Assembly (NCBI GenBank): GCA_964392915.1
Contig: CAYMRS010000001.1
Span: 55,713 to 119,712 of the forward strand
Source of the DNA: JAAYUK01 sp964392915
GTDB taxonomy: Bacteria > Nitrospirota > Thermodesulfovibrionia > Thermodesulfovibrionales > Dissulfurispiraceae
Reading direction: 5' to 3'
Length of the DNA stretch: 64,000 nt
Below are positions 18,542 through 27,397 of this stretch, piece by piece. Under the pieces are notes generated by a model. That model was not told the origin of the DNA. It ran no database searches and saw only the letters and a list, made by a program, of their open reading frames with translations. A program made the translations under genes and the position numbers. How positions within the stretch are numbered: the stretch's first letter is position 1; each line of letters opens with the position of its first letter.

Positions 18542-18811
18542 TTACCGCACATACAGCGGGATGCTCTCATACAGCCCCCGCGTAAAGCCAACCAGTACTT
18601 TAACCATAAAAGGCAGCATGAGCAGCATCGTTACCAGCACCGCTACGATCTTCGGCACAAACGTCATGGTCATCTCCTGCAACTGCGTGACCGCCTGAAA
18701 GAGGCTGATCAACACACCGACCACGAGACTCACCAGCAGGATCGGTCCTCCGACAAGAAGTATCGTTTCAAACGTCTGGCGTGAAACCTGATTCAAGACC
18801 TCGACCGTCAT
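18542..18811 (-). CDS. fliQ: Flagellar export protein FliQ
   Basis: Small export-gate subunit with two membrane segments. I set the start at the ATG at 18811 (MTVEVLNQVSRQTFETILL), giving exactly the usual 89 residues and a 4-nt ATGA overlap with the fliP stop; a longer frame to 18850 adds 13 unrelated residues inside fliP. Confidence 0.96.
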   Translation of the reverse strand: MTVEVLNQVSRQTFETILLVGGPILLVSLVVGVLISLFQAVTQLQEMTMTFVPKIVAVLVTMLLMLPFMVKVLVGFTRGLYESIPLYVR

Positions 18812-19539
18812 CGATACCCCGCAACCAGCGAGCCGATCAGAAGCCCCCACCCGTCAACAAGCACAAAAAGCAGAAGCTTGAATGGCATCGACACCATGAC
18901 CGGCGGCAGCATCATCATGCCCATGGAAAGGAGGATGCTCGCAACAACAATATCTATTACCAGAAAAGGCAAAAAAATGAGGAACCCTATCTCGAACGCC
19001 TTTTTCAGTTCGCCGATCGAAAACGCGGGGACAACCACCCGCAGCGGCAGATCCATCGGCTTTGCCGGACGTTCCATCTTGGACATCTTTAGAAACAGCG
19101 CCAGATCTTTTTCGCGGGTCTGTTTCAGCATGAATTCCTTCAGCGGTTCGGATGCGCGGCTCAAAGCTTCTTCCGCGTTGATCTCCTTGTTCGCGTAAGG
19201 AGTATACGCCTTTGCGTGAATGGCATCGACAACCGGCGACATGACAAAAAGCGTAATAAAAAGCGCAAGCCCTATGACTACTTGTGTCGGCGGAACCTGG
19301 GGAGTTCCCAGTGCCTGCCGCAAAAAAGACAACACCACAACAATTCTCGTAAAGCAGGTCATCATGACAAGCACTGCCGGAAGAAGTGACAGGAGTGTCA
19401 GGAACACCAAAAGCTCCAGCGGGCCGCTTAAGCCGAAAAAACTGCCTGTTCCGGGAGCCGCTGCCTGCGGCGCGGCAGCAAAAACCGCATCTGCAAACAA
19501 TAAAATCGCGGCAAGTATGGCAAGCGCAAGCGCCATCAT
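18808..19539 (-). CDS. fliP: Flagellar export protein FliP
   Basis: Export-gate channel subunit. 243 aa with a cleavable signal sequence (residues 1-22), the FliP signature TLLSLLPAVLVMMTCFTRIVVVLSFLRQALGTPQ and the C-terminal LLSMGMMMLPPVMVSMPFKLLLFV. Overlaps fliO by 4 nt at its start and fliQ by 4 nt at its end. Confidence 0.97.
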   Translation of the reverse strand: MMALALAILAAILLFADAVFAAAPQAAAPGTGSFFGLSGPLELLVFLTLLSLLPAVLVMMTCFTRIVVVLSFLRQALGTPQVPPTQVVIGLALFITLFVMSPVVDAIHAKAYTPYANKEINAEEALSRASEPLKEFMLKQTREKDLALFLKMSKMERPAKPMDLPLRVVVPAFSIGELKKAFEIGFLIFLPFLVIDIVVASILLSMGMMMLPPVMVSMPFKLLLFVLVDGWGLLIGSLVAGYR

Positions 19540-19880
19540 TTGCCCCTCCTGCCGAACAACGCGCGGATTCGCTCCAGAGGAGACACCTGCTGCGCCGTCT
19601 GGCTTGCTTCCATGACTTTGAGCTCTTTCTCGATAAGGGGAGCTTCCAGTTTGGTCAGAAGCGATACATTTTGTTCAGCAAGTCCGACAAGCATGTAGTC
19701 CTGCGCGACCTTCACGATAGCGAGACCGCATTTTGGCCCTAGCGGCTGGTAATGCAGCATTTCGATTATGCCCCGCTGCGGAAGAATTTTCCCCTTTACG
19801 AGCTTCAGCACAAGCACAAGCACCCCAAGCACAAAAAGGAGCGCCAGCAATGCCTTCAGCAGCTCAAATCCGAAATCCAT
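19536..19880 (-). CDS. fliO: Flagellar export assembly protein FliO
   Basis: Small bitopic membrane protein that helps assemble the FliPQR core. 114 aa with one membrane segment (about residues 8-30) followed by a cytoplasmic domain with the FliO pattern LGPKCGLAIVKVAQDYMLVGLAEQNVSLLTKL. Sits between fliN and fliP. Confidence 0.9.
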   Translation of the reverse strand: MDFGFELLKALLALLFVLGVLVLVLKLVKGKILPQRGIIEMLHYQPLGPKCGLAIVKVAQDYMLVGLAEQNVSLLTKLEAPLIEKELKVMEASQTAQQVSPLERIRALFGRRGK

Positions 19881-19895
19881 GTTTTCCTCACATCC

Positions 19896-20225
19896 CTATT
19901 TCAGCTGACGAACCCGATCTGCCGGGCTGATAATATCTGTCAACCGGATACCGAACTTATCATTGACAACGACTACTTCACCGCGTCCAATCAGCTTGTC
20001 GTTGACGTAGACTTCCATCGGCTCGCCCGCCAGCTTTTCCAGGGCAACTACCGAGCCCTGTCCGAGCTGAAGGAGTTCCTGGACAAGAATCTTGGTCCGG
20101 CCGATGACAACGGTCAGCTCAAGCGGTATGTCCAATATAAAATCGATATCCCGATGTCCAGCGGACGAGGACTGTGCCGGGTCCTGAAGCTCCTGAATCT
20201 CCAAATTTTTCGCCTCCTCTGTCAT
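19896..20225 (-). CDS. fliN: Flagellar motor switch protein FliN
   Basis: C-ring switch subunit. The start is placed at the ATG at 20225 (109 aa), which has GGAGG 5 nt upstream; the longer frame to 20291 would need a TTG start without a ribosome site. The C-terminal SpoA domain is typical: DIPLELTVVIGRTKILVQELLQLGQGSVVALEKLAGEP and a late EVVVVNDKFGIRLTDI. Follows fliM. Confidence 0.95.
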   Translation of the reverse strand: MTEEAKNLEIQELQDPAQSSSAGHRDIDFILDIPLELTVVIGRTKILVQELLQLGQGSVVALEKLAGEPMEVYVNDKLIGRGEVVVVNDKFGIRLTDIISPADRVRQLK

Positions 20226-20283
20226 AAGGTCCTCCAAAAAACATCCGGCCCGAGCGGCCGCGTCTGATTTGCTTTTCTCTGTG

Positions 20284-21252
20284 TTATTCAAATGGCGCGC
20301 GAAATTTCAGCGCATACGAGCCCTTATATGCGCCAAACTGCCCCAGGAATTTCGGCACACCTTCGACCAGAATACTGATGTCGTCTTCTGCCCGTCTGTC
20401 GAGAAGTATGACGTCCGACTCCCTGAGATCGAGCACCCGATCTACACTGAGAGAAGCCTTGCCAAGTTCTCCCGTAATGGTGACTGCAGTTCCGCGCAAC
20501 GCATTCTTCAAACGATCTATCCATTTTGTGTCGAGGTCATCACGGTCGGCAGAAAATGCGCTGTACAACTTTTCCTTGATCGGCTCAACCGACCCATAGG
20601 GGATGCAGAGAAACGCCTTGCATTGTTTTCCCTCTATTTCGAGAACGTACTCGACCTTAATGACAACGTCGACCGGAGTAACAATTGTCACAAACTGCGG
20701 GTTCATTTCAGCGCGGACGTAGGTCGGCACAAGCGGGTAAACCGGCTTCCACGCCTCTTCCATGTCCTTGAAAAACATCAGCACGACCTTATGAATCATT
20801 TTCTGCTCAATAGGCGTAAACTCCCTGCCCTCGGGCTTATAATGACTCTTTCCGGTGCCGCCAAAGAAATATTCGACCAGCGTGAAAATAAGCTGGGCAT
20901 CAAACACCAGGAGACCGAACCCCCGCAGAGGCTCCAGGCGAAAAACATTGATACTCGAAGGAAAAGGCACGGAGCGCATGAAGTCATAGAACTTTGTAAC
21001 ATTGACCGTCACATTGGTAATGTCTACAACACGCCGCAATGCCCCCGCAAGGGAAATGCGGAAGTTGCGCGCAAGCCGTTCATTTGCGATGTCAAGCGAA
21101 GGCATGCGCCCGCGTACAATTTTCTCCTGTCCGGTAAAATCGTACGCCTTGACGCCGGAAACTTCGGTCGTCGCTGCCTCTGTTTCTACGTCTCCTTCAT
21201 TTATGCCGCGTAATAAGGCATCGACTTCGTCTTGTGAAAGAATGTCCTGCAT
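20284..21252 (-). CDS. fliM: Flagellar motor switch protein FliM
   Basis: C-ring switch protein that receives CheY-P. 322 aa: the N-terminal CheY-binding peptide MQDILSQDEVDALL is intact, followed by the central CheC-like domain (GKSHYKPEGREFTPIEQKMIHK) and a C-terminal SpoA domain. The intact peptide agrees with CheY and CheZ-like functions encoded downstream. Confidence 0.97.
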   Translation of the reverse strand: MQDILSQDEVDALLRGINEGDVETEAATTEVSGVKAYDFTGQEKIVRGRMPSLDIANERLARNFRISLAGALRRVVDITNVTVNVTKFYDFMRSVPFPSSINVFRLEPLRGFGLLVFDAQLIFTLVEYFFGGTGKSHYKPEGREFTPIEQKMIHKVVLMFFKDMEEAWKPVYPLVPTYVRAEMNPQFVTIVTPVDVVIKVEYVLEIEGKQCKAFLCIPYGSVEPIKEKLYSAFSADRDDLDTKWIDRLKNALRGTAVTITGELGKASLSVDRVLDLRESDVILLDRRAEDDISILVEGVPKFLGQFGAYKGSYALKFRAPFE

Positions 21253-21288
21253 TGTTCCCTCGCCCGCCCCCGTTACTCTTTTGGACCG

Positions 21289-21792
21289 TTACTGCATGAC
21301 GAAATCGGTCAGGTACACATTCCTGACCGAATTCGGACCGAGAATCTGATTCGCCCGGACATTGATTTCATCCTTCAGTTGCAATTTACCATCCGGATTC
21401 ATAAGCGAATCGGACGACTTGCTCGTCAGAAGCGAAATGACCGCGTCGCGCAACTGCGGGCTCTTGGCCTTTGCTTTTTCCTGAACGGCAACATTGCTCA
21501 GCTCAAGCTGAACCGATATCTTCAAAAATTTATTTGCTCCCTGGTCTGTCAGATTGACCACGAACGGATCAAGGGCAAAGTTGATACCTTCGTCCTGTTT
21601 TGCCTCTTTCTTTTCCACCTTTTCATCCTTGGGCTTGCTCAGAACCAGAAAATACGCAGCAGCGCCGCCGCCAATCAGAAGCACCACAACTGCAGCAATG
21701 ATAATCAGCAGCTTCTTGCTGCCTTTCTTTTTCCCATCTTCGGATTGCTCCCCTTCCGCAGGCTTTTCTTCTTTCTCTTTTTCCTTGGCCAT
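21289..21792 (-). CDS. fliL: Flagellar basal body protein FliL
   Basis: Single-pass inner-membrane protein supporting stator function. I start it at the ATG at 21792 (MAKEKEKEEK...), with GGGAG upstream; 167 aa. A long charged cytoplasmic N-terminus precedes one membrane segment (LLIIIAAVVVLLIGGGAAAYF) and the periplasmic FliL domain with FALDPFVVNLTD and LRDAVISLLTSKS. First gene of the fliLMNOPQR-flhBAFG-fliA unit, behind a sigma-54 promoter. Confidence 0.94.
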   Translation of the reverse strand: MAKEKEKEEKPAEGEQSEDGKKKGSKKLLIIIAAVVVLLIGGGAAAYFLVLSKPKDEKVEKKEAKQDEGINFALDPFVVNLTDQGANKFLKISVQLELSNVAVQEKAKAKSPQLRDAVISLLTSKSSDSLMNPDGKLQLKDEINVRANQILGPNSVRNVYLTDFVMQ

Positions 21793-21880
21793 GTGGTCTC
21801 CCTTTCCGCAGGTCCTGAAAATAGCGCTCACAACCCTGCCCAGCCGGACATAAGTAGAGATACGAATGCTTTATGAGAGA

Positions 21881-21898
21881 AAGCATGGGGCGTGCCAA
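21881..21898 (-). promoter_or_regulatory. Sigma-54 promoter of the fliL operon
   Basis: Minus strand TTGGCACG-CCCC-ATGCTT, with GG and GC exactly 10 nt apart. Predicted start near 21872, leaving a leader of about 80 nt before fliL. Confidence 0.85.
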
Positions 21899-21946
21899 TC
21901 ACTATCTAATTGATTTATTGGTGGTTTTAATAAAGAGATGGTCAAG

Positions 21947-21980
21947 AAAATGACGATTAGCTCCTGTTCAAAGGAACTAA
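21947..21980 (-). terminator. Probable terminator after flgE
   Basis: On the minus strand a 9-bp stem (TTAGTTCCT / AGGAGCTAA, one U-G pair) with a 6-nt loop is followed by an ATTTTCTT U-rich tract. It lies between the flgE stop and the fliL promoter and would end the fliK-flgD-flgE unit. Confidence 0.45.
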
Positions 21981-22020
21981 CCGTCAATTGGTTAACTAGT
22001 ATAGGCTTATTAAACCGGCT

Positions 22021-23304
22021 CTATCGCTTAAGCGCCATAAGTTCGTTCAAAAGTTCATCCGTGGTAGTGATAACTTTCGTATTTGCCTGAAAGCCTCTCT
22101 GTGCCGCGATGAGGCGCACAAACTCCTCGGCCAGATCAACGTTGCCTGCTTCGAGCGAACTGGAAGAGATGCTGCCGCGCCCTGAGGTTCCCGGCTCCCC
22201 GATCAGCGGCTGACCGGAGCCGTTTGATTCCGCAAAGAGGTTTTTGCCCATTTTCGACAGTTCGGTCGGTGCGGTAAACCGGGCCAATACGACCTGAGCG
22301 AGGTCTCGCACCTGTCCGTTTGTAAATATGCCGGACATAATCCCGTTATCGCTTACCGTCAGCGCGCGCAGCGATCCTGACGTGTAGCCGTTCTGTGTCT
22401 GGAATATCGTGCTAGATGGCGAGCCATACTGGGTAGTAAAGCTGGCGTTGTAGCCGAAATTAAAGGCAACCGGCTGGGCTGCCGTGGCTCCCCATGCGCT
22501 GAAATCAAAAGTACCGTTGGTTGCCAGAAGAGGCGCTGTCAGCTGTCCGGCGGTATTGAACGCCAATGTAGTAAGCGGACCGCCGGCAGGAACCTGAACA
22601 TAGTTTGTGCCGGTAGCGGAATCATTATACGTAGCATAGACATCCCATGCGTTGGGGGCGGTTTTCCGGTAAAATACATTCACCAGATGACTGTTTCCGA
22701 GAGTATCGTAAAGGGTAATGGCTGAGGCAAAATTATACGATCCTGCGGCGGGGCCGGTGGTCGCACTAAGCGACCATGGCACTGACGGAACTGTCTCGCG
22801 CGAATCGAGGTTCGCCTGAATGGAAAGTTCGCTGGACACATTGGGGGGGCTGTTGACTGTGGCCACATTGATACGGTCAATATTGGCCGTAATATTGCCG
22901 GCGCCATCGGCCTGAAAGCCAAGAAGAAAGTTTCCGCTCGGATTTATGATAAATCCGTCGCGGTTCACAGCGAACTGGCCGGCCCGGGTGTAGAACTGGG
23001 CTCCGCCGGGCTCTCGGACCGTGAAAAATCCGTCCCCGTCGATGGCCATATCAAGCGGATTTCCGGTCGTCTCAACCGTTCCCTGACCGAAAAGCTGTTG
23101 TATAGAGCCGACGCGTGAGCCGCGCCCGACCTGCAGATTTCCACCTCCGCCGAGCGACTGGCTCAGGATGTCGCCGAAATTTGCCCGGCTTCCCTTGAAT
23201 CCCGATGTGTTTACGTTGGCAATGTTGTCGCCGATAACGGAAAGCGCCTGTCCGTTTGCGCCGAGTCCGCTGACCGCGGTAAAAAGTGACGTGAGCATCG
23301 TCAT
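22021..23304 (-). CDS. flgE: Flagellar hook protein FlgE
   Basis: Hook subunit. 427 aa with the N-terminal rod/hook signature (TMLTSLFTAVSGL, NIANVNTSGFK), a variable central D1/D2 region rich in Gly/Ser/Thr, and the C-terminal SLEAGNVDLAEEFVRLIAAQRGFQANTKVITTTDE motif. AAAGGAGG precedes the ATG. Last gene of the fliK-flgD-flgE unit. Confidence 0.96.
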   Translation of the reverse strand: MTMLTSLFTAVSGLGANGQALSVIGDNIANVNTSGFKGSRANFGDILSQSLGGGGNLQVGRGSRVGSIQQLFGQGTVETTGNPLDMAIDGDGFFTVREPGGAQFYTRAGQFAVNRDGFIINPSGNFLLGFQADGAGNITANIDRINVATVNSPPNVSSELSIQANLDSRETVPSVPWSLSATTGPAAGSYNFASAITLYDTLGNSHLVNVFYRKTAPNAWDVYATYNDSATGTNYVQVPAGGPLTTLAFNTAGQLTAPLLATNGTFDFSAWGATAAQPVAFNFGYNASFTTQYGSPSSTIFQTQNGYTSGSLRALTVSDNGIMSGIFTNGQVRDLAQVVLARFTAPTELSKMGKNLFAESNGSGQPLIGEPGTSGRGSISSSSLEAGNVDLAEEFVRLIAAQRGFQANTKVITTTDELLNELMALKR

Positions 23305-23324
23305 GGTTCTATCCTCCTTTAGTT

Positions 23325-23753
23325 CTATGGGTTCCGCACTTCGCGGACATCCTTATATGCAATCTCTTTGCCGTTCACAACCAGCTTGACTCCGTCATCA
23401 GCCATGATGATGCCGGTTACCAGCCCCTTGTTGCCGCTGACATCGGTAATTTCCCGGCCAATCATCGAGACGGCTGCGGCGGCGTTCTGTTTTTGTTGTT
23501 CCGCAAGAAACTTTCCCAGATTTGCATTCATCGAGGAAATCTGCTCAAGAGAGCTGAAGTTGGCAAGCTGCGCAATGAATTCCGTATCCTTAACGGGGTT
23601 CAGCGGATCCTGATTCTTGAGTTGCGTTATCAGAAGCTTCAGGAAGTCCTGTTGATCAAGGGTTTTTTTAGCTTTCGTGGAACTTGTTCCTGTTGCTGCT
23701 CCGGTATATTCCGGGTTGCTTAATATAGGTGCTGCCGCACTTGCTGCTGCCAT
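23325..23753 (-). CDS. flgD: Hook-capping protein FlgD
   Basis: Scaffold needed for hook polymerisation. 142 aa, a short FlgD. It has the conserved N-terminal LDQQDFLKLLITQLKNQDPLNPVKDTEFIAQLANFSSLEQ block and then only a truncated Tudor-like C-terminal region (ISMIGREITDVSGNKG...), lacking much of the Ig-like insertion seen in enterobacterial proteins. Between fliK and flgE. Confidence 0.93.
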   Translation of the reverse strand: MAAASAAAPILSNPEYTGAATGTSSTKAKKTLDQQDFLKLLITQLKNQDPLNPVKDTEFIAQLANFSSLEQISSMNANLGKFLAEQQKQNAAAAVSMIGREITDVSGNKGLVTGIIMADDGVKLVVNGKEIAYKDVREVRNP

Positions 23754-23767
23754 GTATCATTCCTCCT

Positions 23768-24877
23768 TTATGCCAGATACTCGAAAAAGTTTTCGTTGGT
23801 CTGCCGACCCTGCCGGTTCTGACGTCCTTGACCGTGCTCTCGCGCCGGTTCCTGATGGGCGAGATAATCGTCATGCAGATCGACCTGAACATCCCCAACC
23901 CGGATGCCCGAGTTCTCCAGTTGATGACGAATCTGAGGAAGAGCTGATGTAAAAAGCTCCCTGGTAATGCCGGAGTCAACTTTCAGTTCAGCACTCAGAA
24001 CACCCTGATGTATCCGCAGGCGGATCTGAATATCGCCGAGTCCGGGAGGGTCGAGACGCAGAACCATATGTTTAGTTCCTGTTTCAACAGCCGCACGAAT
24101 CGGTTCGTGAATGTCACGAATCGATGTCACGAACACATCGCTATTGACGTTGCTGCCGGAAAATACTTCCGCCACCCGGTGAACTCCCCCGGTCACCGCG
24201 TATGCCGAAGATTGCCGTGCTGCCGACAACTCGACGACAGGAGCTTCGACATCCTTCAGCATCGATGAAATGCTGTCAGATGATTCCGTTACGGATGCCT
24301 CGGCAGCGGTCTTTGCGGAGTCCGTATGTGATTTGAGAGTGGCAGCGTCTGCTGATACAAGCTCACCCGCATCCCGAACAGCCTGAAGAGCATGAGCCGT
24401 CTCAGCCACCAACTGAGCAGGCGACTTCTGAAAGCTCTCTGCTCCTGATGCATTTTTCATATCCTGAAGGTGTTTCGCTGCATTCTCGATTATCATTCCC
24501 CGCGGAATTACGCCCTTGTCTGTCTGCTGAAGGGGTAGTGAACCAGGAATTCCGGCTGCAACTGACTGCACCTGTTCAGGAGTCATCCGGACAGCGACGG
24601 AAAGGTTCGCGAGCATCTGCTGAATCATGCTCAGCGTAACCGCCTCCCCCTGAACGGAAAGATTCATTCCGGGATCAGGCAATAATGCATCGGGCGAGGG
24701 AAGACTATCGGCGGTTTTGTCCTGCTGGTTTGCTTCTGTAGCCTGCTGAAGAATCGACCGCATTACTGCCGGAAATACCTGTCCGGACCGCGCAGTTCTA
24801 TCAGCAGACACATTGCCCACGGGACCGGCTTGAACCGACGCAATATGTGCAAAATCCGGAAGTGGTGCTGCAGTCAT
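23768..24877 (-). CDS. fliK: Flagellar hook-length control protein FliK
   Basis: Secreted molecular ruler that triggers the export switch. I start it at the ATG at 24877 (MTAAPLPDF), which has GGAGG upstream and lies downstream of the sigma-54 promoter; a frame to 24943 would begin upstream of the promoter. 369 aa: a long low-complexity Ala/Ser/Asp-rich N-terminal part and the C-terminal FliK domain with MVLRLDPPGLGDIQIRLRIHQGVLSAELKV, the conserved L-x-P-x-x-LG-x-I/V motif. Confidence 0.93.
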   Translation of the reverse strand: MTAAPLPDFAHIASVQAGPVGNVSADRTARSGQVFPAVMRSILQQATEANQQDKTADSLPSPDALLPDPGMNLSVQGEAVTLSMIQQMLANLSVAVRMTPEQVQSVAAGIPGSLPLQQTDKGVIPRGMIIENAAKHLQDMKNASGAESFQKSPAQLVAETAHALQAVRDAGELVSADAATLKSHTDSAKTAAEASVTESSDSISSMLKDVEAPVVELSAARQSSAYAVTGGVHRVAEVFSGSNVNSDVFVTSIRDIHEPIRAAVETGTKHMVLRLDPPGLGDIQIRLRIHQGVLSAELKVDSGITRELFTSALPQIRHQLENSGIRVGDVQVDLHDDYLAHQEPAREHGQGRQNRQGRQTNENFFEYLA

Positions 24878-24910
24878 AAAGGGCCTCCGTACACAAGATG
24901 GTTGGATAAA

Positions 24911-24926
24911 AGCAATGAGCATGCCA
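24911..24926 (-). promoter_or_regulatory. Sigma-54 promoter of fliK-flgD-flgE
   Basis: Minus strand TGGCATG-CTCA-TTGCT with the GG-N10-GC spacing. Predicted start near 24900, about 23 nt before the fliK ATG. Confidence 0.85.
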
Positions 24927-25035
24927 CAGTTCCCGATGCACACGCGATGATGAAATTCTTGCTATTTATCAGCTTGTTATAAGATATGACCGGGAATGAA
25001 TGCCGTCCAGCCCGCAATTGAACTCATCGGAAAAT

Positions 25036-25067
25036 GGCAGTTTTTGCCGGAACGGCAGTTATTGCCG
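25036..25067. promoter_or_regulatory. Tandem palindromes, candidate activator site
   Basis: Two adjacent inverted repeats, GGCA-GTTTT-TGCC (25036-25048) and CGGCA-GTTAT-TGCCG (25053-25067), centres 18 bp apart. They lie about 110-155 bp upstream of the fliK sigma-54 promoter, the usual range for enhancer-binding protein sites. Confidence 0.5.
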
Positions 25068-25094
25068 GGGAGATGAAGTAATGAAACTGAGAAC

Positions 25095-25115
25095 AAAAAA
25101 AGACAAGCGGTGTCT
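25095..25115 (-). terminator. Terminator after motE
   Basis: On the minus strand AGACA-CCGCT-TGTCT is followed by seven T (the last stem T included). The stem is short, but the position after motE and before the fliK promoter fits the end of the flgB-motE unit. Confidence 0.45.
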
Positions 25116-25144
25116 GCCTTTATCACATATCGATACTGTCCGGT

Positions 25145-25675
25145 CTATTTCTTCTGGATAAGCTTTTTCGAAAGAGCAGCGGCTTTTTCGGTATCGACCT
25201 GTGCCAGGATTTTCCCGGCAGTCTTCGGCTTCAGTGTCGAAAGTATTTTCAGGGCGGAATCATCGTCAAGCATTTCGATTCTGCGGGCAGCGTCTTCCGG
25301 CTGCATGGCTTCATACATTTTGGAGACTTTCAGGAGCTGTTCCTGACGCTCCTTACCAAGAGCTTTCTTCGCCTCATCCAACTCCTGTTTCAGTTTCCTG
25401 AATTCTTCGATCTCCTTCTGGATATCTGATTTCAGAATCGACAGTCGCTCTTCTTCCAGCGACATCGCCGGAACCTGTCCCGAAGGCTGTGTCGCCTGTT
25501 TCCGGCTTTCCTGTTGTGCATGTATAGTGAGCGAGATCGGAAGCAATACGGCACAGACAAGCACAACCGACAGAACAAGACGTCCGGTCCGGCGTCGTGC
25601 GGGCTTCCGCTGAGCTTCCTGATCAATGATCTTCGCGTTTTCGTCCGTAGGTGATGACTGCCCGTTCATCCGCAT
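25145..25675 (-). CDS. MotE-like flagellar protein
   Basis: 176 aa from the ATG at 25675 (MRMNGQSSPT), which has AAAGGAG 7 nt upstream and overlaps fliJ by 53 nt; the longer frame to 25813 lies wholly in fliJ. One membrane segment (LVLSVVLVCAVLLPISL), a coiled coil (EERLSILKSDIQKEIEEFRKLKQELDEAKKAL) and a C-terminal MgtE-N-like domain (YEAMQPEDAARRIEMLDDDSALKILSTLKPKTAGKILAQV). This is the architecture of MotE, a periplasmic partner of the MotC/stator system in other bacteria; the exact role here is inferred. Confidence 0.8.
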   Translation of the reverse strand: MRMNGQSSPTDENAKIIDQEAQRKPARRRTGRLVLSVVLVCAVLLPISLTIHAQQESRKQATQPSGQVPAMSLEEERLSILKSDIQKEIEEFRKLKQELDEAKKALGKERQEQLLKVSKMYEAMQPEDAARRIEMLDDDSALKILSTLKPKTAGKILAQVDTEKAAALSKKLIQKK

Positions 25676-26066
25676 CGTTCTGCTCCTTTCTCTGCTGCTC
25701 TTGTTCCGCGGCCTGCCGCTGTTTTTCATCAAGCCGTTCGAACGTCTTGCGCTCCTTTGACGCTTCCAGCAGCAATGCCCGTGCCTCATCAACCTGCTTC
25801 TGCTTTTCAGCAATGACCGTCTGTTGCTGCCTTATCTGCAGAATCAGATGCTCCGCATAATCCTGCATCGTGCGAATCTCTGCGATATCCACCAGCTCAT
25901 CGCCTCCACCCGCAAGCTTCGCGCCGATAAGGGCATGTTGCGACTCGAGCGTTTCGAGCTTCTCCTGCTCCGCATGCAGTTCTCTGGAAAGCAGCCCGAA
26001 CAGGCTCTTGAGTTCGTCTTCCTTCCATCGCTTGAGGCCAAGCAGGCTCTGAATGGAAGTGCTCAT
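25623..26066 (-). CDS. fliJ: Flagellar export chaperone FliJ
   Basis: Coiled-coil rotor-like protein of the FliHIJ ATPase complex. 147 aa, almost entirely heptad-containing helix (KRWKEDELKSLFGLLSRELHAEQEKLETLESQH; ILQIRQQQTVIAEKQKQVDEARALL). Starts within a 4-nt overlap of the fliI stop. Assigned from composition, size and position. Confidence 0.85.
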   Translation of the reverse strand: MSTSIQSLLGLKRWKEDELKSLFGLLSRELHAEQEKLETLESQHALIGAKLAGGGDELVDIAEIRTMQDYAEHLILQIRQQQTVIAEKQKQVDEARALLLEASKERKTFERLDEKQRQAAEQEQQRKEQNDADERAVITYGRKREDH

Positions 26067-27397
26067 TCTGCTCCTTCAAAAAGCGCGGCGAGCTGATGAA
26101 TCCCCTGCTCCAATGGTACACGCTCATCTATTTTTTGTTTCAGAAAGCTCCGGATACGCTCCGTCATGCGGATAGCATAATCAACGCCCGGATTCGTCCC
26201 TGCCTTATACGCGCCAATGGTAATGACATCTTCATACTTCTTGTAGGTAGCCATGATTTCGAGCACACGCTCCACATGATTTCGATGCTGCTCAGCAATT
26301 ATGTCCTTCATGATTCTGCTGATGCTCTGGAGCATGTCAATTGCGGGATACTGGTTCTGGTTTGCGAGGTCCCGGGAGAGTACGATATGGCCATCAAGCA
26401 CCGACCGGGCCGCATCGGCGATAGGTTCATTCATGTCGTCGCCTTCGACCAGCACGGTATAGAGGCCCGTGATTGCCCCCGTATGCTGCCATGTTCCGGC
26501 ACGCTCAACAAGCTTCGGCAAGAGCTTGAAAACTGAGGGAGTATAGCCCTTCGTGGTAGGTGGTTCGCCGGCTGCGAGGCCGACTTCACGCTGGGCCATC
26601 GCAAAACGGGTCAGCGAGTCCATCATAAAGAGAACGTCCTTGCCTTCCGAGCGGAAGTACTCCGCAAGTGCAGCCGCAACGAACGCACCCCGGATGCGTA
26701 TCAGCGGGGACGTGTCGGAGGTTGCGATAACCAGAACGGAGCGCCGCAAGCCTTCTTCGCCAAGATCGCGCTCGACAAACTCCCGAACTTCTCTCCCCCG
26801 CTCGCCGATGAGTGCGATCACATTTACGTCAGCTGAGGTATGGCGTGCCATCATACCGAGCAGAACGCTTTTTCCGACGCCGCTGCCCGCCATGATGCCC
26901 ACACGCTGCCCCTTGCCGCAGGTCAGCATGGTATTGATTGCGCGGATGCCGAGATCAAGCGGCTCCGATATACGCCGGCGCAGCATGGGATTGACCGGTT
27001 CGTTGTAGATGGGGAAAAGCCTGCCGCCCACAGCACCCCGGCCGTCAATCGGATTGCCGAGCCCGTCGAGAACACGTCCGAGCAGTTCGTCGCTCGCCTT
27101 TACATAGCGCTGACGCCCGCGAGCGACAATGCGGGCTCCGGAGCCGATCCCTCTCAGCTCGCCGAGCGGCATCAGCAGGATTTTGTCATCCTTGAAGCCG
27201 ATCACCTCTGCTTCAACGTATTCCTCGCCGTTCAGTCCATTCTGCTGGATCTGACAGACATCGCCGATATTTGTCCTTGGGCCGTCGCCTTCAACCACAA
27301 GGCCGACACCCTTGCTGACCCTCCCGTATACTTTGACAGGATCAACATCACGAACAAATTCGCGGCATTTAGCTATCAAGAGCGGTCCGGATTGCAC
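26063..27397 (-). CDS. fliI: Flagellum-specific ATPase FliI
   Basis: Export ATPase. The frame is open to 27496, but I place the start at the GTG at 27397 (about 444 aa, family length), with AGAGG 6 nt upstream, overlapping fliH by 29 nt; no ATG exists in the relevant region. Walker A GIMAGSGVGKSVLLG, Walker B VLFMMDSLTRFA, and the RREVGLAAGEPPTTKGYTPSVF-type loop of FliI/F1-beta ATPases are all present. Confidence 0.94.
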   Translation of the reverse strand: MQSGPLLIAKCREFVRDVDPVKVYGRVSKGVGLVVEGDGPRTNIGDVCQIQQNGLNGEEYVEAEVIGFKDDKILLMPLGELRGIGSGARIVARGRQRYVKASDELLGRVLDGLGNPIDGRGAVGGRLFPIYNEPVNPMLRRRISEPLDLGIRAINTMLTCGKGQRVGIMAGSGVGKSVLLGMMARHTSADVNVIALIGERGREVREFVERDLGEEGLRRSVLVIATSDTSPLIRIRGAFVAAALAEYFRSEGKDVLFMMDSLTRFAMAQREVGLAAGEPPTTKGYTPSVFKLLPKLVERAGTWQHTGAITGLYTVLVEGDDMNEPIADAARSVLDGHIVLSRDLANQNQYPAIDMLQSISRIMKDIIAEQHRNHVERVLEIMATYKKYEDVITIGAYKAGTNPGVDYAIRMTERIRSFLKQKIDERVPLEQGIHQLAALFEGAE

